This document shows, in pieces, positions 33,847 through 38,922 of a stretch of DNA of 38,922 nt. The notes under the pieces were generated by a model. The model was given only the letters and a program-made list of their open reading frames with translations. It had not been told where the DNA came from and ran no database searches. The position numbers and the translations under genes are program-made. Numbering within the stretch: the stretch's first letter is position 1; every line of letters starts with the position of its first letter. This DNA is from a bacterium. Its GTDB lineage: Bacteria > Verrucomicrobiota > Kiritimatiellia > RFP12 > UBA1067. The stretch is taken from contig JANYBJ010000004.1 of the NCBI GenBank assembly GCA_025360845.1, positions 1-38,922 on the forward strand. The letters run 5' to 3'.

Positions 33847-33934
33847 GGAGGGGTGTCTGAGTGGTTTAAAGAACCGGTCTTGAAAACCGGCGAGCCGCAA
33901 GGTTCCGGGGGTTCGAATCCCTCCCCCTCCGCCA
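33847..33934 (+). tRNA. tRNA-Ser (anticodon UGA)
   Basis: An 88-nt cloverleaf with the CCA end encoded. Acceptor arm GGAGGGG pairs with CCCCTCC, the D arm follows TGTCTGAGTGG, the anticodon loop CTTGAAA (anticodon TGA at 33881-33883) sits on a CCGGT/ACCGG stem, and there is a long variable arm (GCGAGCCGCAAGGTTCC) typical of serine tRNA. The T arm is GGGGGTTCGAATCCCTC. Reads UCA and other UCN codons. Confidence 0.96.
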
Positions 33935-33944
33935 ATTGAAAGAT

Positions 33945-34862
33945 ATGAAAATTAACCGACTGCTCCCCGTCATTGGATTTCTGGTCACGGTATTATTTCA
34001 AGCAGCGGGTCTGCTCGCTGCCGAAGCGGTGACGAATTCAGTCAAGCCGGGCTACGGGTTCATCGCCTGCGATGTGGACACCTGCGAAATCACCACGTTC
34101 AACGCGGCAGGTGAGCCGGTGTGGGGCTATTCGGAGGTGCGCCCGATCGACGCGTGGCCGATGTCCGGCGGCTCCGTGCTGGTCGCCTACCTGCCCTCGC
34201 CCCGCACCGGCGATAAAGGCGGCGTGCGCCTGATCGGCTCCGACAAGCAGACGGTCTTCGACTATCCCTACAACGATGAGATCATGTCCTGCCAGCCGAT
34301 GACCAACGGCAACATCCTGGTCAACGAATGCGTCGCGGGCCGCGTCACCGAGATTGACCGTCAGGGGAAGGCGCTCCGCAGCTTCGATGTCCTGGCGAAG
34401 GGCAAGGGGCATCAGACGGCCCGCCTCATCCGGCTGACGCCGCAAGGCACCGTTCTCGTGGGCGAGTGCTATTCGAACAAACTCCGCGAATATGACTTCA
34501 AGGGAAATATGCTGAAGGAGTGGGATCTGCCGATGGCCTACAGCGCGAGCCGCCTCGCGAACGGCAACACGCTCATCTCGGGCTACAAGCCGGCGCAGGT
34601 GGCGGAGGTCGATCCGTCCGGAAAAACCGTCTGGACGCTGACGCCGGCCGATCTTCCCGCCGAACTCAACATCGGCAGCTTCTGCGAGTCCACGCGCCTC
34701 GCCAGCGGCAACACGCTCATCGCCTGCGCTTCGCGCTCCTCCAGCCCGGGCGCGCGCGTGGTCTACCTTGAGGTCTCTCCCGACAAGCGCGTCGTCTGGA
34801 AACACATGGACCCTTCCCGCACCCGCGAAACCACGTCCCTCAAGCCGATCTCAGAGCCATGA
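33945..34862 (+). CDS. Secreted beta-propeller (NHL/PQQ-like repeat) protein
   Basis: 305 residues from the ATG at 33945, only 10 nt after the tRNA CCA end. Signal peptide LLPVIGFLVTVLFQAAGLLAA. The mature chain consists of about six repeats of the style MTNGNILVNECVAGRVTEID, RLANGNTLISGYKPAQVAEVD and RLASGNTLIACASR, each followed by a short strand with Gly and Trp. This matches beta-propeller proteins such as NHL or arylsulfotransferase-like repeats. No catalytic motif seen. Probably a periplasmic binding or signalling protein. The leader is so short that the message may be released by tRNA 3'-end processing. Confidence 0.82.
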   Translation: MKINRLLPVIGFLVTVLFQAAGLLAAEAVTNSVKPGYGFIACDVDTCEITTFNAAGEPVWGYSEVRPIDAWPMSGGSVLVAYLPSPRTGDKGGVRLIGSDKQTVFDYPYNDEIMSCQPMTNGNILVNECVAGRVTEIDRQGKALRSFDVLAKGKGHQTARLIRLTPQGTVLVGECYSNKLREYDFKGNMLKEWDLPMAYSASRLANGNTLISGYKPAQVAEVDPSGKTVWTLTPADLPAELNIGSFCESTRLASGNTLIACASRSSSPGARVVYLEVSPDKRVVWKHMDPSRTRETTSLKPISEP

Positions 34863-34898
34863 GGTGGGGTCCGCGGGACGAAGGTGTTTTACGATCGG

Positions 34899-34925
34899 GG
34901 GGGCTTGATTGTGCGTCAATCCCCC
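34899..34925. terminator. Stem-loop between converging genes
   Basis: GGGGG-C-TTGA (34899-34908) pairs with TCAA-T-CCCCC (34916-34925) with one mismatch and a 7-nt loop. It stands in the gap between the propeller gene and the kinase gene, which converge. There is no clear U-run, so the terminator role is inferred from place and stem strength. Confidence 0.4.
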
Positions 34926-34937
34926 ATTCAGCCGCCG

Positions 34938-36443
34938 CTACTTGAGAAGCTTTGTGAAGCGTAAGTAAACAACATCCCACGCCGCCGTATTTTGCGGTTT
35001 GAAGGTCGCGATCGGGAACGCCGACTTGATGAACGGCATCGCGGCCTTGAGGTCCGGGATGATGCCCGCGCCGACCGCCTGCACCATGAGGTTGCCCACC
35101 GCCGTGGCCTCCTTAGGCCCCGCCAGCACCGGCACGCCGATCGAGTCTGCCGTGAACTGGTTGAGCAGCGGGTTGTTGCTGCCGCCGCCCACGATGTGGA
35201 CCACTTCCGTCTCGGTGCCGGTCACGCGGTTGATCGTCTCGTTCACATAGCGGTACTTGAGCGCCAGGCTCTCGTAGACGCAGCGCAGGATCGTGCCGCG
35301 GTCGGCAGGCGCGGTCTGGCCGGTCTCGGCTATGAACGCGCGGATCGCCTGTTCCATGTTCGCCGGGTTGTAGAAACGCTTGTCGTCGGGGTCGATGAAG
35401 GCGGAGAAGGCCGTCGCGGCGGGGGTGATCTTGTCCACCTCTTCCCAGCCCATGCGCTTGCCGTCGGCGATCTCCCACACGCGCAGCAGCTCCTGGACGA
35501 TCCAGGTGCCCATGCAGTTGCGCAGGAAGCGCGTGTTGCCGATGCCGCCCTCGTTGCTGAGGCCGAGGCTCATGGCTTCGGGCGTGGTGATCGGCTTCTT
35601 GATGAGCTTGCCCACCAGCGACCAGGTGCCGGAGCTGATGATCAAGGCCTTCTTGGCGTTCTTCACCGGGGCCGCCGCGAAAGCGCTGGCCGTGTCGTGC
35701 GAGCCGACCGCGATCAGGTCCACCTCGTTCAGGCCGCAGTGCGCCGCCAGGCCGGGCTGGAGCTTGCCGATCTTGGTGCCGGGCGCCACGATCTCGGGCA
35801 TCAGCTTCTTGGGAATGCCCATCGCCTTGAGCATCTCGCTGCTCCACTTGCCTTTCTTGGCGTCCATCATCTGCGTGACGCTGGCGAAGGTCGAGTCCAC
35901 CTGCGTGCAGCCGCCGAGGTAGTAGTAGAACAGCGCCGGGATCGGCAGATAGACCTTGGCCAGCTTGAGCAGCTCGGGGCGCCGCGTGGCCACCCACAGG
36001 AGCTGGTTGGACTGGTTGAAGGGCTGGAAGTGGTTGCCCGTGACCGCATACACGCGCGTGGCGTCGATGCGGGCCTTGACCTCGTCGCACATCGTGTCGA
36101 GCCGATGGTCGCGGTAGCAGTAGACCTTGCCGAGCACGTCGCCGTCCTGCGTCAGGAAGTGGCCGTCCGCGCCCCAGGTGTCGATGCCGATGCCGTCCAG
36201 GGTGGCACCGAACTGCCGCCGTGCGGCCTGAAGCCCCTTGACGATGTTCTGGTAGATGGAGGTGTCGTCCCAGTACGTGCGCTCGTTGACCGCGCCCGTG
36301 CGGTCCGGCAGAAAGAAGGAGACTCCCTCGTGCGCGAAGCGGTGAACCTCCTCCATGCGGAACGTGCCCGCACCGAAAAACCCGATGAAGCACTTGCCTC
36401 CGGACGCGCCCAGATCCACAGCGAACAACTTCTTCTCGACCAT
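34938..36443 (-). CDS. rhaB: FGGY-family carbohydrate kinase, rhamnulokinase type
   Basis: 501 residues. The start MVEKKLFAVDLG at 36443 is chosen because GGAGGGG lies just upstream; a further in-frame start at 36488 lies beyond it. Family stretches: AVDLGASGGKCFIG, GIDTWGADGHFL, YRDHRLD, GSHDTASAFAAAP (catalytic Asp), SSGTWSLVG, NEGGIGNTRFLRNCMGTWIVQE and VGGGSNNPLLNQFTAD. The NEGG...RNCMG region is typical of RhaB, which phosphorylates L-rhamnulose. SGGK replaces the usual SSGR at the first motif, so a related deoxy-sugar cannot be excluded. No isomerase or aldolase gene lies in the window, so it stands alone on the minus strand. Confidence 0.82.
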   Translation of the reverse strand: MVEKKLFAVDLGASGGKCFIGFFGAGTFRMEEVHRFAHEGVSFFLPDRTGAVNERTYWDDTSIYQNIVKGLQAARRQFGATLDGIGIDTWGADGHFLTQDGDVLGKVYCYRDHRLDTMCDEVKARIDATRVYAVTGNHFQPFNQSNQLLWVATRRPELLKLAKVYLPIPALFYYYLGGCTQVDSTFASVTQMMDAKKGKWSSEMLKAMGIPKKLMPEIVAPGTKIGKLQPGLAAHCGLNEVDLIAVGSHDTASAFAAAPVKNAKKALIISSGTWSLVGKLIKKPITTPEAMSLGLSNEGGIGNTRFLRNCMGTWIVQELLRVWEIADGKRMGWEEVDKITPAATAFSAFIDPDDKRFYNPANMEQAIRAFIAETGQTAPADRGTILRCVYESLALKYRYVNETINRVTGTETEVVHIVGGGSNNPLLNQFTADSIGVPVLAGPKEATAVGNLMVQAVGAGIIPDLKAAMPFIKSAFPIATFKPQNTAAWDVVYLRFTKLLK

Positions 36444-36613
36444 AACCCCTCCGTTTTTAAACCAACAAATTGACAAGTATATTACCACACACCCTTTGGA
36501 TTACTCAAGCCGGGTCTCGGGGGCAATTTCGACCGGGGCGACACCCTGACGCCCATCGATCCGAGTCGGGTCAGGCCGATTCACGTCGGCACGGGTTCAA
36601 ATCCATTCGCGCC

Positions 36614-36643
36614 TTGTCTCCCCCTTTCTTCTTCCGGTATAAT
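36614..36643 (+). promoter_or_regulatory. Promoter of lpxI, probably giving a leaderless message
   Basis: TTGTCT at 36614-36619 and a perfect TATAAT at 36638-36643 are 18 bp apart. The expected start is 36650-36651, at the ATG of lpxI (36651). No Shine-Dalgarno sequence fits between the -10 box and the ATG. Confidence 0.65.
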
Positions 36644-36650
36644 CCGCCGC

Positions 36651-37505
36651 ATGGTTACGGCAAAGGACGCGACAGAAAAGCTCCTCATTCTCGCGGGCAG
36701 CGGCACCTATCCCGCGTGCATCGCGGTCGGCGCGCGCAAGGCCGGGGTGCGGCACATCACCGTGCTGGCGATCCGCGGCATGACCGGGCGCGCGACCCTC
36801 GCGCTGGCGGACGAGGCCGTCTGGTTCGGCGTGGGCGAGATGCGCGCGATCTTCGACTGGGCGGCCAAGCAAGGGTTCACCTGCGGGATCATGGCCGGAC
36901 AGATCCACCCGCTGGCGCTCTTCAGGACCCGCTTCGACGACCTCGCCCGCTCGTGGCTGAACGGGCTGCCGGTCAAAAACGCGCACACGATCTTCGGCAA
37001 GCTGGCTGTGGAAATCGAGAAGATCGGCATCCGCGTCCTGCCCGCTTCGTGTTACATGGACGACTGCATCCCCGGCGCGGGTGTGCTGACGAAGCGCTTT
37101 CCCGACGCGCGTGAGCAGAGCGACATCTCGTTCGGTCACGACGTGGCGAGCCGCATCTGCGGACTCGACGTGGGCCAGACCCTGATCGTGAAAGACGGCG
37201 TGATCTTGGCGGTCGAGGCGTTCGAGGGGACCAACGCGACGATCCTGCGCGGCGGCAAAATGGGCGGCAAAGGGTCGGTCGTGGTCAAAGTGGCCACGCA
37301 GGGCCACGACATGCGCTTCGACATTCCCGTCATCGGCGAAGGCACCATCTCCGTCCTGCGTAAAGCCGGCGTCTCGGCCCTCGCCTTTCAGGCCGGGCGT
37401 CTGGTCATGCTTGAACGCCCTAAGGTGATCGCGGCCGCCGACAAGCTGAACATCGCGGTGGTCGGCCTCGACAGCGGTTTGCCCTCCGCCCCTCTGCGTC
37501 CCTGA
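36651..37505 (+). CDS. lpxI: UDP-2,3-diacylglucosamine pyrophosphatase
   Basis: 284 residues, normal for LpxI, which replaces LpxH in many alpha-proteobacteria, Verrucomicrobiota and others. It converts UDP-2,3-diacylglucosamine to lipid X and UMP, the step before LpxB. Landmarks: LLILAGSGTYPACIAVGA, RSWLNGLPVKNAHTIFG, VGQTLIVKDGVILAVEAFEGTNATILRGG and KVATQGHDMRFDIPVIGEGTI. lpxB follows on the same strand after 58 bp, so consecutive lipid A steps are adjacent. The start is set by the promoter just in front; this ATG is the first one possible. Confidence 0.94.
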   Translation: MVTAKDATEKLLILAGSGTYPACIAVGARKAGVRHITVLAIRGMTGRATLALADEAVWFGVGEMRAIFDWAAKQGFTCGIMAGQIHPLALFRTRFDDLARSWLNGLPVKNAHTIFGKLAVEIEKIGIRVLPASCYMDDCIPGAGVLTKRFPDAREQSDISFGHDVASRICGLDVGQTLIVKDGVILAVEAFEGTNATILRGGKMGGKGSVVVKVATQGHDMRFDIPVIGEGTISVLRKAGVSALAFQAGRLVMLERPKVIAAADKLNIAVVGLDSGLPSAPLRP

Positions 37506-37519
37506 CTCATCTTTCCTTG

Positions 37520-37561
37520 TTTATCCTTTATCCTTTATCCTTCATCCTTTATCCTTCATTC
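37520..37561 (+). repeat. Heptanucleotide tandem repeat directly before lpxB
   Basis: Six units of TTTATCC or the variants TTCATCC and TTCATTC fill 37520-37561 and end two bases before the ATG of lpxB. The repeat occupies the place where a ribosome binding site would be, and its plus strand is pyrimidine-rich with no Shine-Dalgarno sequence. Slipped-strand changes in unit number are likely. Confidence 0.85.
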
Positions 37562-37563
37562 TT

Positions 37564-38715
37564 ATGAATCCCTTCCGCATCCTGATCTGCGCAGGCGAAG
37601 TGAGCGGCGACATGCACGCCGCTGCGCTGATGCGCGCGCTGCGCTCGCGCATCGGCGGCCCCGTTGAATTCCGCGGGTTCGGCGGCGACGCCATGAAGGC
37701 CGGTGGCGCGGAGCTGCTCTACCACACCGACCGGATCGCGATCATGGGTGTCACTCCGGTGATCAAGAACCTGCCCTTTCTGCTCGGCATGATCAGTCAC
37801 ATGAAGCGCGAGATCCTCGCGTGGAAGCCGGACCTCGTGCTGACCGTCGACTATCCGGGCATGAACCTGCGGCTGGCCGAGTTCGCTCACGGCCACGGCT
37901 TCAAGACCGTTCACTACATCTGTCCGCAGGTGTGGGCGTGGCACCGGTCGCGCATTCCGAAAATCGCGCGCTATCTCGATCTGCTGCTCTGCATCTTTCC
38001 CTTCGAGCCCGCCCTTTTCCGGGCAACGCCGCTCAAGGCGGTGTTCGCGGGCCATCCGCTGGTGGACCGCGCCGCCGAGAGCCGCGCCGCGCCGCCCGCC
38101 GCGCTGCCGTGGCAGGGGCGCTGCCGGGTCGCCCTGCTGCCGGGCAGCCGCACGAGCGAGATCACGCGCATCCTGCCGCGCCTCTTGGCCTCCGCCGTGT
38201 TGCTCGAACAGAAACTCGGCGGCGACTGCGCGTTCCTCATTCCCGCACCGACACCCAAGATGCGTGCGCTGGGCGAGGCCGCGGCGGCCGCGGCGCCGGT
38301 GAAACCGCGGCACCTCGCTTTCGTCGACGGCCAGGCGCGGCAGGTGCTGCTTCAGGCGCAGGCCGCGGCCGTGGCCTCGGGCACCGCCACGCTGGAGGCC
38401 TGCCTCATGCGCTGCCCCACGGTTTTGGTCTACACCGCAAGCACGATCACGTACCTGGCCGCAAGGCTGCTCGTCAAAGGGGTCAGGCATCTGGGCCTGG
38501 CGAACATCATCGCCGGCAAAGAGGTGATGCCGGAGCTGCTGCAGCATGACTTCACGCCGGAGCGCCTGGCCGGGCAACTGCACCGTTATCTCACGGACGA
38601 GGACCTTCGGGCCGTGACCCTGCGAGAGCTGGACGCGACCAATGCCCTGCTGGGCTCCGGCAACGCCTCGGGCCGCGCCGCCGAGGCGATCATCGCGGAG
38701 CTGGGCCTTTCGTAA
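37564..38715 (+). CDS. lpxB: Lipid-A-disaccharide synthase
   Basis: 383 residues, the standard length for this GT19 enzyme, which joins lipid X to UDP-2,3-diacylglucosamine at the inner membrane. Landmarks: ILICAGEVSGDMHAA at the start, EFRGFGGDAMKAGG, MGVTPVIKNLPF, LVLTVDYPGMNLRLAEFA, HYICPQVWAWHRSRIPKIAR, FAGHPLVD, LLPGSRTSEI, SGTATLEACLMRCPTVLVY and GLANIIAGKEVMPELLQ. The active-site His/Arg regions known from E. coli are all present. Start at 37564 is fixed by the GEVSGD motif. It lies behind lpxI. Confidence 0.97.
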   Translation: MNPFRILICAGEVSGDMHAAALMRALRSRIGGPVEFRGFGGDAMKAGGAELLYHTDRIAIMGVTPVIKNLPFLLGMISHMKREILAWKPDLVLTVDYPGMNLRLAEFAHGHGFKTVHYICPQVWAWHRSRIPKIARYLDLLLCIFPFEPALFRATPLKAVFAGHPLVDRAAESRAAPPAALPWQGRCRVALLPGSRTSEITRILPRLLASAVLLEQKLGGDCAFLIPAPTPKMRALGEAAAAAAPVKPRHLAFVDGQARQVLLQAQAAAVASGTATLEACLMRCPTVLVYTASTITYLAARLLVKGVRHLGLANIIAGKEVMPELLQHDFTPERLAGQLHRYLTDEDLRAVTLRELDATNALLGSGNASGRAAEAIIAELGLS

Positions 38716-38724
38716 TGCGGTCTG

Positions 38725-38922
38725 CCAGTGGTGCAGGCGCGACCCCGCGCCGCACCCCGGCCACCGCTGCCGGTGCGGGTCGCCCCGGCACCACGGACAC
38801 GCCCGCCAGTGGTGCAGGCGCGACCCCGCGCCGCACCCCGGCCAACGCTGCCGGTGCGGGTCGCCCCGGCACTACGGACACGCCCGCCTGTGGTGCAGGC
38901 GCGACCCCGCGCCGCACCCCGG
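38725..38922. repeat. 81-bp tandem repeat running off the window
   Basis: Two full units (38725-38805, 38806-38886) and the start of a third (38887-38922). Units 1 and 2 differ at two positions. Each unit contains GGTGCAGGCGCG paired with CGCGCCGCACC (one bulged A) and a second stem, GGTGCGGG with CCCCGGCACC. The 81-bp period is 27 codons, and all frames are nearly open because of the base composition. On the minus strand it would encode a Pro/Ala/Val-rich 27-residue repeat overlapping the end of lpxB. Coding is not established. Confidence 0.85.

Noticed and set aside
34992-36473. 493-codon plus-strand open frame over the sugar kinase
   Set aside because: Antisense of a clear FGGY kinase; Arg/Asp/His-rich with no motif.
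38725-38922. CRISPR array
   Set aside because: The units are directly adjacent 81-bp copies with no unique spacers, and no cas genes are present.

Overview
The window is a G+C-rich piece of chromosome from a Gram-negative bacterium. It carries lpxI and lpxB (lipid A), an Mla-type outer-membrane lipid transport operon and several lipoproteins. The best guess for the host is Kiritimatiellota or a neighbouring Verrucomicrobiota/Lentisphaerota lineage. This rests on large secreted proteins with DxDxDG calcium repeats, a GxGYxYP-family protein beside a GH92 glycosidase, a TRL-like lipoprotein and a lysine-rich histone H1-like peptide. The assignment is inference from gene content; there is no rRNA to anchor it.

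Layout. 1-2793 is the end of a large secreted protein broken by three frameshifts, whose last third is clearly richer in A+T. It is followed by a small A+T-rich secreted protein (2813-3376) and the collapsed remnant of a type ISP restriction-modification enzyme (3404-4647). 4720-8289 is a tightly coupled run: ABC-2 exporter (ATPase and permease), TPR protein, DEDDh exonuclease and rdgB, closed by a bidirectional terminator. Then come a TRL-like lipoprotein and an alkaline phosphatase (both minus strand), a histone H1-like peptide (plus) and purM (minus). 12561-16215 is a four-gene mla-type operon with a good sigma70 promoter. 16339-16921 is a vapBC toxin-antitoxin pair. An AraC-type regulator (minus) faces a GH92 lipoprotein and a GxGYxYP protein (17943-23136), a likely glycan-use locus. 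23199-23980 holds decaying duplicate gene ends and a long imperfect inverted repeat.

The most interesting part is 24164-32859. Eight genes in the same direction have gaps of at most 35 bp or 4-bp ATGA overlaps: a periplasmic TPR protein, a PqqD-family peptide chaperone, an ATP-grasp ligase, a DAP-decarboxylase-like PLP enzyme, a fusion of a urea-transporter-like membrane domain with an M23 metallopeptidase, an outer-membrane barrel-like protein, a YadA-head/S74 fibre-like protein, and a secreted protein with a DxDxDG segment. They read as one unit that makes or modifies an amino-acid- or peptide-derived product and handles it across the envelope. I do not recognise it as a described pathway.

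The right end has a decayed metallophosphoesterase gene, tRNA-Ser(UGA) with a secreted beta-propeller gene starting 10 nt behind it, a rhamnulokinase-type kinase (minus), lpxI, a heptanucleotide repeat directly in front of lpxB, lpxB itself, and an 81-bp tandem repeat running off the window.
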